Source: Diploptera punctata
Lineage: Eukaryota; Arthropoda; Insecta; Blattodea; Blaberidae
DNA: 64,000 nt
Direction: 5' to 3'
NCBI GenBank assembly: GCA_030220185.1
Contig: JASPKZ010007797.1
Coordinates: 668,501 to 732,500, forward strand
The position numbers and the translations under genes were made by a program. A model generated the notes under the pieces. That model was not told the DNA's origin. It did no database searches and saw only the letters and a list, made by a program, of their open reading frames with translations. Below, piece by piece: positions 1 through 10,599 of the stretch; position 1 is the stretch's first letter, and every line of letters begins with the position of its first letter.

Positions 1-389
1 ATCTTTCTGGCTATAATTTCACTCAGAACATATGCCTTTTGTCCTTCCAAAAAAAAAACGAATAATAATAATAATAATAATAACAATAATAATAATAATT
101 TTCATTACTTATGGCAAAAATGGTAGAGTTTTAAATCATGACTTAAGTCAGGAGCCAGGGACAATTCAACAAGAAGTTTCTAGATGGCAAATAAAACACA
201 AAATAAATAAATATTATTAAAATTACACCACACCTCATATTTAGCCTTCTTTTTAAGTCCACAAATTAAAAAAAATTAATTTAAAAAGTTCAATGTAAGA
301 TTGGCACTGAAAAATTATTTTAGCCTCAATAGAATAATAAAATCCAACAAAAATGAGAAAACGGAAGAAGAAAATAAGTCAAGGATTTA
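1..389. other. AT-rich intergenic sequence with AAT microsatellite
   Basis: A short imperfect AAT run sits near 60-102. Nothing else is recognisable. The open frame across it is low-complexity. Confidence 0.6.
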
Positions 390-1057
390 TCATAAGTAAT
401 GTCACGAGTGATTTCCAATTTATCTAGAGGATTTGGAAATCAAGAGTGACATTTGTTAGGACTATTTATGAATATAATTAAGCTGTTTACTCATAATCAC
501 TATTTAAATATAGTTACCGGTATTTAAAAATATTTATATATTTAATGTAAACGGCGATGTTTGAAAACAAATCAGAAATGAATGGTTATGTTTATTCACT
601 ACAACATGATCATATTATTTATTGCCAAATAGGATCGCAATCAGTGATAACCCACTAAGATTGCAATATTGTAAGAATGCACCTTAGTGGAGAAAAAATG
701 AAACACATCAAACTGTATATTATAAACAACATTATAGGTTATTAACTAATCTGTTTTAGGAAACAACTCAGCAAAATCATTATTTAAAAACACAATTATT
801 AAACACACAATTATCAAATGTGTAATTTGAAGGAATCTGTTCATTATTTTCTATATTCAGTGTATTTATTGGATAGTCAGTCACTACAAAATAATACTCT
901 GACCTGTTCAGAATATTAAAAAGAAGGAACTTCCTTTATTTTGGTAAACAGAATTCGATAAATAGCAAGGTGAAACACAACTGTCATTGGTTGTATAATA
1001 AAATTAATTGAAATATGATTGGTCATTGACTTCCATTTTGGGCATGAGTTAAATAGT
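390..1057 (+). mobile_element. Element H copy 1 (unclassified, about 0.7 kb)
   Basis: One of five copies in the window. All begin near TCATAAGTAATG and end near GGGCATGAGTTAAATAGT. This copy has lost part of the 5' hairpin found in the others. There is no coding capacity. The ends are conserved but are not good terminal inverted repeats. Confidence 0.7.
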
Positions 1058-1090
1058 CAGGTAAAATGTAGGGATTGTGATACAATCTAC

Positions 1091-1433
1091 GATTGAGGGT
1101 CTTTCCACTTTTCAGTGGTTGCCCTTTTACCAGCCGGCTGCTGGCCCTTCACATCCACATGTGTCAATCACAGAGGTAGATGATCAACAGCCAGTGTAGG
1201 GGTGACATGTGGTTAACATGTCGAGTCCCCCAGCCATTATAGCTGGTTCCTCAACCTGGAGCCGCTACTTATTGTAGCTACCCAATTGCCTCACGATGCT
1301 GGGTGGGCACCGGTCCCATACTGGCCAAAATACCATGAGAAAATTTCTTCCCCCATGGAGACTCGAACCAGCGCAAGTCCCGTAGCTCTGCGCCAAGGCT
1401 TCCTACCTTAACCGCTTGGCTACGGCGCGGGAC
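1091..1433 (-). mobile_element. SINE-B, full length, with 14-bp target-site duplication
   Basis: It is tRNA-headed (A box TAGCCAAGCGGTTAAGGT, B box GGTTCGAGTCT) and about 343 bp long. It is flanked on both sides by GTGATACAATCTAC (1077-1090 and 1434-1447), a perfect duplication marking retrotransposition. Confidence 0.92.
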
Positions 1434-1447
1434 GTGATACAATCTAC

Positions 1448-2199
1448 AGAGGAAAAAACAATGAGACATTTGAGTGAATGAACATCTGAGGAATGTTAAA
1501 AATGGGGAAGTAGAAAATCTGCAATAACCACTCACACATGGTCAGAAAATATCAAATTGAAGGAAAGGCTAAATTAATTAAACTAATAGTAAAATATTTA
1601 AAAAAAACAGTTTGGGAAAGATCTATATTCATAAAAATAAGGAGCAATTAATGAATTTTGAAATTCTCGTTTTAAAATTTGATTTGGAAGTTCATTGTTC
1701 CACCAATGGATGGAAGAGGAAACATTGAACTACCAAAGACAAAACAACAGCCGAATACAATTGAAAATACAATAGGAAGTAACATTATGAGGTTTTACTT
1801 AATAATAAAATAGAAATTCCCGGGGAGAGGAACCTAATTAACAAGACAACAGAATGAGGGAGCAGATGTCAAGATCCAGGGCCAACAACTTGAGAAAAAT
1901 CAGTCTGTAACTACAGAAGATGAGGCAAACATGCCTTGAAATATATGTCTAACAGAAACAACGATATGAGGTAAGAATTAAACAGACCAAACTTATTATT
2001 TTGTCGAATACAAACTGAAGATGGAGAATATTAGTTTCTCTGAAACTGGTCTTAAAAAGAGGACTAAATACGAGGTGAAGGGTAAGTTTAATAATATTTA
2101 ATTATTAATACATTAGAATGTTCTTGCTACAAATTTTGAACAACATAAAATAAACTTAGAAATCTTCCTGCCAAATTTGCAACATAGAAAGGCATTGAT
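1448..2199. other. AT-rich sequence, probable 3' UTR/downstream region of the host gene
   Basis: No recognisable gene or repeat. The part next to 2199 should be the 3' UTR of the minus-strand host gene. I could not assign a convincing poly(A) signal. Confidence 0.4.
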
Positions 2200-2782
2200 T
2201 TAGAGCACAATGGCAGAGGAAACAGAAGAAGCATCAGATTCTCTGCGTGAGAGGGTAGCTCTGCGTAGACTACGATGACTGGGATGCAGATTTAGTGGAG
2301 GTAGATTGGGATGTTCGATACGGGTGGGAGAGGAGACTCTAGGTCGAGGACTGCCGCATGTCCTCATGCTACATGTACTGCCAATAGTAGCAGTGTTGCT
2401 GCTTGTCTCCATCATGTCGCTCAGCTGGTAGCTCTCCACAACTGGCGTTGGATCATCTGTGTCCACAAACCCAGAGTTGTCGAAGCTGACCGGTAGCTGT
2501 GTTACCTGATACGGGGATACTTCAGGGATGACAGGAGGTGTTGGGATGGGTGGAAGGCTACGTGACTGAGTAGATCCATACTGAGGGATGTAGTGAGGTT
2601 CAGTTGTGAAGTGCTGTGTTGTTCCGCGGGGAGTAAGGGCTGCCCATAGCACTCTACTGTCAGGTGTAAGGGCACCACCAGATGAAGGACATGGATAGAG
2701 AACGGCTTCACATCCTTTCACTCCCTTTGCTTTGCTGAGTGTTGACCCATCTAGTTGCAAAGAACCTTTTCCACTGCGCTCT
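2200..2782 (-). CDS. Host gene, terminal coding exon C: cytoplasmic tail of a single-pass membrane protein
   Basis: This is the last coding exon of a minus-strand host gene. A TATAG acceptor lies just above 2782, and the exon takes over the reading frame left by exon B (codon GT|A). About 193 residues follow to the stop at 2200. The tail is rich in Pro, Ser and Thr, with a proline cluster (RSLPPIPTPPVIP) that could bind SH3 or WW domains, several tyrosines (HYIPQYG, SPYQV, ESYQLSD), an Arg-rich patch (RSLRRATLSRRESD) that could be a basophilic kinase site, and a C-terminus SSAIVL that fits a class II PDZ ligand. No enzymatic domain is visible. The sequence has no frameshift or internal stop, unlike every transposon frame nearby. 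I do not recognise the family; adhesion or guidance receptors have tails of this style, but that is inference. Confidence 0.8.
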
Positions 2783-2919
2783 CTATAACAAAATATTTAG
2801 AGTAATTCCATATATGATTAAATTAATATTGAGAAGCTAAATCTATTACTATGATAGAAATAAGTAAATCAATGAACACAATTAAATTATTGTAAATCAA
2901 TGGTAAAGAGAAAAATTTT

Positions 2920-2993
2920 TGCCTGAACCGGGAATCGAACCCCGAACCTTTAGCTTTCTGTGCTAATGCTCAGACCACTGAGCTAATCCAGGC
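2920..2993 (-). tRNA. tRNA-Lys-derived sequence within the foldback (pseudo-tRNA)
   Basis: The acceptor stem GCCTGGA pairs with TTCAGGC. The D arm is GCTC...GAGC and the anticodon stem TTAGC/GCTAA. The T arm contains GGTTCGATTCC. The acceptor and A box match insect tRNA-Lys as I remember it, but the anticodon loop (ACAGAAA) lacks U33 and a Lys anticodon. It is therefore a repeat-borne relic rather than a functional tRNA. Confidence 0.6.
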
Positions 2994-3171
2994 TTCATTC
3001 CCATCCGAGCAGAAATCCTTCCTTTACCTTACTATAGCTGTGTGGAGTCCCTTCATGTATTCTTCAGGTAGAAGCCATTCATTGTGTATTTGTGAATGAT
3101 GATTCATTGCAATTGAATGTGGGACCAGTAGAGTAAGGTAAAGGAAAGATTTCTGCTTGGATGGGAATGAA

Positions 3172-3245
3172 ACCTGGATTAGCTCAGTGGTCTGAGCATT
3201 AGCACGGAAAGCTAAAGGTTTGGGGTTCGATTCCCAGTTGAGGCA
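3172..3245 (+). tRNA. Second tRNA-Lys-derived sequence of the foldback
   Basis: This is the inverted partner of 2920-2993. The 5' acceptor base has decayed (ACCTGGA) and the anticodon loop is ACGGAAA. It has intact A-box-like and B-box-like (GGTTCGATTCC) stretches. Confidence 0.55.
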
Positions 3246-3337
3246 AACATTTTTCTCTTTACCATTGATTTACAATAATTTAATTGTGGCCACATATGAT
3301 TACCTGACATTTACAATACAGTTAATAACTGTGTAGT

Positions 3338-3680
3338 GTTGGCCGCAATGGACTAGTGGTTATGCTCCTTGCCTCTGGCCCTGAGGATAACGGGTTCAAA
3401 ACCGACCAGAGTCAATGGATTTTTTTAGGATGGAAAAATCCAAGGAAGAAGTCCTCTGGGAGAGAATTTATGCTGTGAGTTCTGGGTCTGAAGATTTTCA
3501 GGCTCATAAAAGACCCTTAAGCCTGAATAAGAAAGACTTCTAAGCAAAATTTACCTCTCTCAATATCCTGGTAATACCTTAGTTGCCTACTAGATATCTC
3601 AATGAGTCGGCAGGTTGACCACATGCCATTCATGACATCAATGGTCAAATAACTTGGTCTAATAACTCCTAATAAAGGAA
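3338..3680 (+). mobile_element. SINE-C copy
   Basis: The tRNA-like head (GGACTAGTGGTTATGCTCC, then GGGTTCAAAACC) is followed by the family body (GATGGAAAAATCCAAGGA, TGAAGATTTTCAGGCTCA). It is about 330 bp and inverted relative to 4262-4675. Confidence 0.85.
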
Positions 3681-3718
3681 AGGCTATGCCATTATAGATA
3701 TATAAATAATAATTGTGT

Positions 3719-4131
3719 AGAAATAATATGCATTTGAATCAGAATGCCTGGAAGCTTAGTGCTGGTATACAGAATCAAAGGCATCAGGTTCAAATCCCAA
3801 TTCAGGCATATATTTTTTCTTCAAATAAAATTTTCCATTTGGTGAGAAGTGATATATTTAATATTTAAGATTGCATATAAGCTTCACTGGCTATAAATTT
3901 GGTGTGATTCCCATTAAAGCCTTCTTGCTAAAAAAAGCCGCTAGAGGTGTAGTGGAATGGAAAGTTAATACCTCGGCACATGGGAATTCATATAATAAAG
4001 GAAGAAATAATATGCATCTGAATTGAAATGCCTAGCAGCTTAGTGGATGGAGAGCTGGTGTACAGAATCAGAGACATTGGGTTCAAATCCTGATTCAGGT
4101 GTATATTTTCTCTCTTCAAATAAAATTTGTG
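3719..4131 (+). repeat. Two direct copies of a small tRNA-like repeat
   Basis: Copies 3719-3833 and 4002-4131 share AAATAATATGCAT, a tRNA-like core (GCCTGG/AGCAGCTTAGT, GGTTCAAATCC) and a 3' stretch CTTCAAATAAAATTT. The cores look like decayed tRNA-Lys-type heads. Confidence 0.6.
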
Positions 4132-4261
4132 TCTAATAATTTATTTATTTTGATCATAGTTATAGCATTTAGCTATATTAAATCTATCACAATGTCTTCT
4201 TGGTATAGAAGTACAATAATTGCATTGTGAATAATGGTTCATTTCTCTGGGGAAAGAAGGG

Positions 4262-4675
4262 ATTAACAAGGAAGTTGATTGATGATTGATCCCTATCTGT
4301 CTCACTGCGAGGACAAAGGCTCTTCTCTAGTGGGAGTTTCTTAACAAAACAAATTTAGTTATTTTATTTCCCTACAGATGTCATGAATGGCATGTGGTTA
4401 GCATACTGACCAAATTGAAACATCTAGGAAGCAACTAAGGTATTACTAGGATGATGTAGGTTGGTCATTTTTGTTTAGAGGCCTCTTTTTCAGGCTTAAG
4501 GTTCTTTTAACAGCCTGATAATCTTTAGACTTGGGACCCATGGCTTAAAGTCCCTCTTGAATGACTTGCTCCTTGGATTTTTCCATCCTAAAAAATCCAT
4601 TGACTCCGACTGGGTTTGAACCTGTGATTCTCGGAACTAAAGGCAAGGAACATAACCACTAGTCCATTGCAGCCA
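4262..4675 (-). mobile_element. SINE-C copy with extended 3' region
   Basis: It is the reverse complement of the SINE-C body and head (GGTTTGAACCTGTGATTCTC, ACCACTAGTCCATTGC). The distal tail toward 4262 resembles the tails at 9440 and 46720. Confidence 0.8.
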
Positions 4676-4878
4676 ACAATAAATCACTGTATTTTTTAAT
4701 GTAAGGATCTTCAACAGGCCGAGCTCCAATTCATGTTAACAGAATTACTGTATTTAATATAATTCAGAATGGTATCTGGTTGATAGGATAAAACTGAATT
4801 CCTTGGAAGTTGGAATTAAAGACGGGGAGAATAAATAGAATTGCAATGGATATTGTGTAATGTGTGAATAATACTTAC

Positions 4879-4981
4879 ACTCTACACTTGAGCAGGAAGA
4901 GTGCTAGCAAAGCTCCCAGCAGCAGAACTCCAACACAAGATGCAATTAGAACCAGTAGCCAAGTATCATCCATTGCTGGCC
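4879..4981 (-). CDS. Host gene, exon B: transmembrane helix
   Basis: This is a 103-bp internal exon. The acceptor AG is at 4982-4983 and the donor GTAAGT at 4873-4878. It enters with one base owed by exon A (G|GG) and leaves with two bases (GT|A), so all three exons join in one frame. It encodes GPAMDDTW, then about 23 hydrophobic residues (starting [15 protein letters not shown], ending LLALFLL), then the stop-transfer residues KCR. That is a type I single-pass membrane segment, with the cytoplasmic side encoded by exon C. The next exon is about 2.1 kb away, across an intron filled with tRNA-like foldback and SINE sequence. Confidence 0.82.
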
Positions 4982-5104
4982 CTATAATGTAACAAACTAT
5001 TAAACAATCTCCTTAAAAAAGGCCAGGGGCCTGTTACATAAAAATTCTACTTTAGTAGTTACTTATTAACAGTGTAAAAGTTATTCATCAAATAAAACAA
5101 AGAA

Positions 5105-5310
5105 AGTGGAATTGGATTGAGAAAACCAGACGGAGCCATCGAGAAGACTGCACTAGACTGGAATCTGCAAGGAGTAAGAAAGAGGGGACGACCTAGAAAA
5201 ATTAGAAGCGATCAGTAGAGGAGGAAAGAGGGAAAAGCTGGACACAAGTGAAATGGCTGGCTGGAAGCAGAGTATACTGGAGGAATTTTACTACTGCCCT
5301 ATGTTCCATT
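5105..5310 (+). mobile_element. LINE 3'-terminal fragment
   Basis: Translation gives fragments such as DWNLQGVRKRGRPRK, the basic C-terminal motif of insect LINE reverse transcriptases (typically LxWNPQGKRKRGRP). It is short and frameshifted. Confidence 0.6.
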
Positions 5311-5343
5311 TAGGAATTAGAGGAAATTTATTATATTATATAG

Positions 5344-5645
5344 TGTACTGCCCTAGGGCAGGTCCTTCACTGCAGTCATAGCATTTCCATGTCATGATTT
5401 GCAGCGTTACTAGGGAGTTATAGGTGTAGTAGCTTCCCGTTGCTTTCCACACCAATGAAAGATGATATGATGATGGCCAGATGATGTTTGGGGACCTTTT
5501 GGGCCTCAAAGCTACCTGACATTTGTCCAGGGGAGGAAAAATCCCAGAAAAAACCTCACCCAGGAAACTTGTCCCAACCGGGGATCGAATCCAGGCCTGC
5601 TGCGTAACAAGTCAAGCACGCTACCTCGAGACCACAGTGACGGAC
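5344..5645 (-). mobile_element. SINE-A (tail A) copy
   Basis: On plus it reads tail first (CTAGGGCAGGTCCTTCACTG) and ends with the tRNA-like head (GGGGATCGAATCC, CTACCTCGAGACCAC). It is flanked by ATATAG at 5338-5343 and 5646-5651. Confidence 0.88.
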
Positions 5646-5784
5646 ATATAGGAAATAAATCAAATAAATAAAAGTTATTACTTAACAGTCTGGTAAATCC
5701 TGTTTCAGAGACACAAAACTACACTGCTAAATTTGCTACACTACTTTTAGCAGTTAGCAGTGTGACTTCATGTAAAGAGTAATG

Positions 5785-6230
5785 ATGATGATGATCATCA
5801 TCATCATCACTCCAGGGATAAGGCAATTGCCCGTTCCGACTTCATAATGCATCAGCCCAATGTCTTCTAGGTCTTCCAACATCACGTCTTCCTCTTGCTT
5901 GATAATTTCTTGCTAACAATGGATATCTTCCTTGCTCATTCCATCCATATGATCAATCCATTTCTGTCTGTAATTTGTGACCTTATACAATAAAGGCTGT
6001 ACTTTCAATTCTTCTCTTATATCCTCATTTCTTATTCTATCAAGTCTTGTACATCCTTTTACTTGTCTTAGGAACCTCATCTCCGCCGTCTGTATTCTAT
6101 CCTTCTGTTTTTTTATTGGAGCCCAAGTTTCACATCCATACATAATGATACAGACAATAATTATTCTCTCTGCTGGATTTTAAGACCTTCTCTACAGAGT
6201 ATATGAGTTATAATCCTCTATGGCCTTCTC
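5785..6230 (-). mobile_element. LINE-3 3' fragment (reverse transcriptase C-terminus)
   Basis: Minus translation gives MYGCETWAPIKKQKDRIQTA and FLRQVKGCTRLDRIRNEDIR, the post-RT region of RTE-like LINEs. The 3' end runs into ATG/GAT repeats at 5787-5812. The frame after the stop at 5913 is degenerate. Confidence 0.8.
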
Positions 6231-6451
6231 TATGGAGTTCATTTGAACAAGATTTCAAAATATAGTAGCTCTGTTGAATTGTTGTTCTGTAATATTATTC
6301 TTTAGCAAAGCTATAAAAATGTCAAAACCATTTAAAAAAGAACAAAAATACATCAAATGAGACAATTTCTTAAGGATAATTTTATAAAATTCATAGAGAA
6401 GTATGTTGTATTACTTTTAAATTGTATATACTGCTAACTACTTTTGTCAGT

Positions 6452-6931
6452 TGTCCTCCAATGGCTATCCTCGCACTGAGGGATTACCGGTAATAAAACA
6501 GCCAATTTCCTCGCCAGAAAAGGATCTCGCATTGAACAATTGCCTGGATCTAAACCAACACCTTACTCAGTGAAATGCCACATAAAGTTAAAATCCAAAA
6601 TTATGAATGACAATAGACTTCAAACAGTGGACAGAAACAAAAAATGGGAATGCCTAATAAAAAGAAATATTGATATACCAGACATACCAAGAAGAACAGA
6701 AGTAGCATATTTTAGAATGACAACGGGCCACGATTGTCTGACAAAACATCTTTACAAAATCAATGTTCTGCCTTCACCAAAATGCATTTTATGCAAAAAC
6801 TCTGATGAAAAAATGGACAAAGGTCATCTGAACAACTGTATCACTGTCAAACATGAAGATTCTAAGACCTCAAAGTATTGAAGAGCAAGACTGCTAATGT
6901 CTTCAGTGTTAGCTGCACCACATTAGACAAC
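6452..6931 (+). mobile_element. 5'-truncated LINE with RNase H C-terminus, 16-bp TSD
   Basis: It encodes the end of an RNase H domain (GITGNKTANFLARKGS, with one stop earlier), then VAYFRMTTGHDCLTKHLY and a CILCKN...H...C zinc-knuckle-like motif typical of Jockey/R1/I-group LINE termini. AACTACTTTTGTCAGT flanks it at 6436-6451 and 6932-6947. It is the same family as 7708-9372. Confidence 0.88.
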
Positions 6932-6947
6932 AACTACTTTTGTCAGT

Positions 6948-7268
6948 ATCTATTAACTCATAAAATAGACTGCATAGGAGAGTTAATTAGTAGTACGATA
7001 CTATTATTATATGAAATAGCATTGTAGTTACACTGCTAAATGTAAGTCCTACATTATTTTACACTGGTACTTTTTTGAAACAAGTGTCAAGTTTTAGCAG
7101 TCTAAATTATCAGCAGACTGATAGTTTTATGAAATAGGCCCCTGTTCCGTCTAGGATTAGAAAATATTTTTACATTCACAACATTCATTAATTGGAATAT
7201 CTTTATGGATTAATTTACTGATCGGATGTTCTGTTTTAACAGAACTGTCCTTTTTTTTATAATCTATT
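6948..7268. other. Unassigned AT-rich intron sequence
   Basis: Nothing recognisable. It lies in the intron between exons A and B of the host gene. Confidence 0.5.
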
Positions 7269-7430
7269 TTGGTTTTACAACTCCATGGCACGAAGGCATA
7301 GAAGGTCCCTAGTCTAACAGCTGATTGCTAACCTCTCATCCATATGTGTTAATCACAGAGCCAGTGTAGGGGTAATATGTGGTCAGCATGTCAGGTCCCC
7401 CAGCCATTATGACTAAGCCGTGGTCTCTTG
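7269..7430 (-). mobile_element. SINE-B 3' fragment
   Basis: It matches the SINE-B tail in reverse orientation (GTGTTAATCACAGAG, CAGTGTAGGGGTAA, TCCCCCAGCCATTATG). The head is missing. Confidence 0.75.
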
Positions 7431-7707
7431 GAGTGGTAGGATGTTAGGATCCCATCTTTCTAGACAATCGGTATGAGATATCACTCCTGCATGATATCTA
7501 CTTTTATGTCCCAGAACTATAATTTGGTACTAATTTCTGTTAGAGGTCAAATCGATTTTAGGGCTATAGTACTGCTAGAAGGTTTAGGCCAGTTTAAAAA
7601 TTGTGACCCATTAGGTCTTGAACCAAAGAGCTTTTGACTTGTAGCTTGTTGCCTTGAACAACATGGTGTGCTCCACAATATACTAAAAATATTGTGCATT
7701 ATCAACA
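7431..7707. other. Unassigned intron sequence
   Basis: No gene or repeat recognised. Confidence 0.4.
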
Positions 7708-7919
7708 TTTATTTATTTTATTTACTTAATGCAGGACACTTGTAATACAGATAAAATTACCCAAATAACAGACTTTATTAACATATTTGTAATAACTATG
7801 CACAACAGAAACAATAACAGAAACACTATAAAAATAAGAACAGAATAATCGTAATTAGATTAGGGGGTTTGCAGTGAGATAATTTTCCCTCTTGCCTCCC
7901 AGTAGCATTGATGGAGTAT

Positions 7920-8852
7920 CCATCCATAGTAATTCTGCCCGAAGGCAGGTCCTTCACTGCAATCATAGCATTTTCATAATATGCTTGCAGTTTTACTAGT
8001 GAATTGTAGGTGTGGTAGCTTCCTGTTGCTTTCCACACCGGTGAAGGATGATGAAGATGATGACAATGATCATCATTATCATCATCATCATCCTGCCAGG
8101 TATTAGTCCTAGAAGAACTGTTATAGCCTGAGAAAGCAGTTTTCGTGCCATCTTTTCATAGGTCAACCAAGTGACGTTTCCCATTTGGACAGTAGTTCAT
8201 TATTGCCTTGGGGATCCTGGATCTAGCCATTCTTGAGACCTGTTCCTTCCAGTTTAGCTGATATCTGGAGATGTAGTCCAGTATTGGTGACTCATTAAGT
8301 TCTTGAAGGATTTCTACATTTTTCTTTCGATCCCATTTGGTGTAGCCAGCTGTTCGGCGCATAAATTTCGGTGATCCATCTGGCTTTTCCTTTTATGAGG
8401 CTTGAAAGTAATAGAATGTCCCACCAACTAGTTGCTAGCAAGGAGGTGGTAAGTCCAGCGATGGGGTTGCCATCTTTAAGCATATGGACCTGCTTCAATA
8501 CTGCATTTACTCAGTATTAGTTGGAATGGGTATACCACCATTACTCGGTCCCCAGAACCTCGTTTGTTAAAACAGGTTGCACCACGAGAAGGTGAGGTTG
8601 AGAATTGAGTAGGAGAGGTTATATGAGACACTTCACTACTCCTTGCAACCCTGATGATAATGATAAGGATGATAATGATGGCCATATGATTTCGGGGACC
8701 GTTTAGGCCTTAAAGGTTTCCTGACATTTGTCTTAAAGGTGAGGAAAAACCCCGATAAAAACCTCACCCAGAAAAACTGCCCTGACTGGGGATCGAACCC
8801 AGGCCCGCTGCGTGACAAGGCAGCATGCTACCTCGAGACCACAGCGATGGAC
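7920..8852 (-). mobile_element. SINE-A (tail A), split by a LINE-3 insertion
   Basis: The tail is at 7920-8065 and the head at about 8651-8852. The whole is flanked by TGATGGAGTAT (7909-7919 and 8853-8863), so the two halves are one insertion. The break falls in the SINE's GAT-rich stretch. Confidence 0.85.
8066..8650 (-). mobile_element. LINE-3 fragment nested in SINE-A
   Basis: It starts with an ATC run on plus (the 3' tail) and encodes MRRTAGYTKWDRKKNVEIL...SRYQLNWKEQVSRMARSRIP on minus (8156-8362), a LINE reverse-transcriptase C-terminus. The 5' part (8395-8650) looks like LINE leader sequence, suggesting an internal deletion. Confidence 0.7.
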
Positions 8853-9439
8853 TGATGGAGTATAGCAGTTGTTAATGCAGGACAATGGAGTAGGTGAGCA
8901 GAATCCATATTGGTACCAGTCCTACACAGCATGCAGAGAGGATTGTTCAATACTCCCAGATGATGAAGGTCGGTAGCGAGGCAGTCATGTCCTGTTGCAA
9001 TGCGAAATTTTACAACAGCTTCCTTGCGTGGCCAATCTGGTACTTCAGAAACAATTTTATTCCTCCACTGGTTTTCTTTGGTCCTTTCTAACAATACCAG
9101 TTGGTATTCAGATTTTATCTTGGAATGGATAATAGTGGTAGATCTATGGTAAGGTATTTCTTTCATGGGTGCTTGTAGAATTTGAGTGCCTCGTTTTGCA
9201 AGTAAATCTGCAGCTTCATTTCCTGCGATGGTATCCACTGTAGTGCAACTTGCTTTTGGAAGCAAATAAGGTTGTTGATGAATTTCCTGCAATCTACAAC
9301 TCCTTTGCTACAAGCCGGTGTTAAATAGTTTGTAATTGTAATAATTGCTGCTTGTGAATCTGATAGGATATATTATTATCAACATTTCAATAAGAAAAAT
9401 AAATTCATGATGGAAACATGTTGTCAGCAAGTAGCTGGA

Positions 9440-10080
9440 TAATACTAACTACACTACTACTAAAGTGGCGTAACAGCCCAAAGTTCAGCCTTAGCCTCTT
9501 CTATGTTAGGAGTTACTAGACCAAATTAATTTAGTTATACTTATTAAATATATGTAGGAAGTGAACACTATGAGGTTTATTTTAATTATATTTGAGTTGT
9601 ATATTTTGACTCACCTCACATTTCTTGATTTGTATGTAGACTAGTTTTGACACTTCTGTGCGACATTCTCGATGCATTACAACTCAGTGTACGGCAGTTT
9701 TAATGCTTCAAGAATGTTGCACAGAAATGACGAAACTAGTCTGCATAAAAATCAAGAAATATGAGGTGAGTCAAAATATACAACTCAAATATAATTAGTT
9801 GCGCTTATTTGCCTATTGGTGTCATGAATGGTATGCAGTCAACAGACCGACCCAATGAGACATCTAGTAGGCAACTAAAGTATTATAGGAATGACGAGGA
9901 TGGTAAATTTTGCTTAGAGTCCTTTTTATTCAGGCTTCAGGATCATTTATGAGTCTGAAGTTTAAAGTCTCTTCCAGAGGACTTGTTCCATGGATTTTTC
10001 CATTGATTCTGGCCGGGTCTAAACCTGCAACAATCAGGATCAGGAGCAAAGAACCTAACCACTAGTCCACTGCGACTGAC
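9440..10080 (-). mobile_element. SINE-C copy interrupted by a MITE
   Basis: The head and body are at 9797-10080 and the distal 3' part at about 9440-9548 (AGACCAAATTAATTTAGTTA). The 9584-9796 element separates them. TTAGTTATACTTATT and TTAGTTGCGCTTATT flank the insert, possibly a diverged duplication. Confidence 0.7.
9584..9796. mobile_element. Hairpin MITE, long terminal inverted repeats of about 90 bp
   Basis: The left end AATTATATTTGAGTTG is mirrored by the right end CAACTCAAATATAATT. The complementarity continues inward through TTTTGACTCACCTCA and CTAGTTT(T/C)G to a roughly 35-bp centre. There is no coding capacity. Confidence 0.85.
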
Positions 10081-10131
10081 TTGGTCATTTTCAGGGATGG
10101 ACAATAATCCAGTCAGTATAGGGGTGAAATG

Positions 10132-10559
10132 TACAGGGTGGCGCATAAATCTCCATACAGGTATCAGACTTGAATAAGTCTACTTTTAAAAAATATGTTT
10201 GATTTGTTCCCCATCACACACCATGCATAGATTAATATAAATATCCATCCATAGTAATTTTGCCCAAAGGCTGGTCCTTCACTGCAATCATAGCATTTTC
10301 ATGCTATGCTTGCAGCTTTACTAGGGAATTGTATGTGAGGTAGCTTCCCGTTGCTTTCCACACCGGTGAAGGATGATGATGATGATAATGATAAGGATGA
10401 TGATGATGGCCATATGATTTCGGGGACCATTTGGGCCTTTAAGTTTTCCTGACATTTGTTTTACAGGTGAGGAAAACCCCCAATATAAATATATACAATA
10501 GAATAACTGTAAATGAAAAGGCAACATCATTTATATGGAGACTTATGCAGCACCCTGTA
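10132..10559. mobile_element. Mariner-type MITE with TA duplication
   Basis: The ends TACAGGGTGGCGCATAAATC and, inverted, TACAGGGTGCTGCATAAGTC bracket it, with TA at both sides. This is the classic Tc1/mariner form. Without the nested SINE-A it is only about 180 bp and cannot encode a transposase. Confidence 0.88.
10245..10481 (-). mobile_element. 5'-truncated SINE-A (tail A) nested in the mariner MITE
   Basis: The tail and body are present (CCTTCACTGCAATCATAGCA, GGCCATATGATTTCGGGG) but the tRNA head is absent. AATATAAATAT flanks it at 10234-10244 and 10482-10492. Confidence 0.9.
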
Positions 10560-10599
10560 GTTCCCATTCATTATAGTTGGTTTTCTAAACCTAGAGCTG

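Larger units (their letters stand above)
2877..3288. mobile_element. Foldback element with two tRNA-Lys-like sequences head to head
   Basis: The inverted arms (2877-3044 and 3131-3288) are about 160 bp with an 86-bp loop. Each arm contains a tRNA-like sequence: 2920-2993 on minus and 3172-3245 on plus. There is no coding capacity. It lies in the intron between exons B and C. Confidence 0.85.
7708..9372 (-). mobile_element. LINE with RNase H domain, interrupted by SINE-A
   Basis: Reading on minus from 9372, the translation gives AIITITNYLTPACSKGV, then an RNase H end (TIAGNEAADLLAKRGTQ), then KFRIATGHDCLATDLHHLG and a CMLCRTG...H...C knuckle. The coding part runs to about 8864 and resumes at 7908 (YSINATGRQEGKL in one frame). 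The 3' end is an AAAT-rich tail near 7708-7735. Between 7920 and 8852 sits SINE-A, itself interrupted. It is a relic with no complete frame. Confidence 0.82.

Noticed and set aside
390..1057. Element H as a Helitron
   Set aside because: The 5' TC and hairpin fit weakly, but no CTRR 3' end or 3' hairpin is seen.
3719..4131. CRISPR-like direct repeats
   Set aside because: There are only two diverged copies, in an animal genome, and they are tRNA-like repeats.
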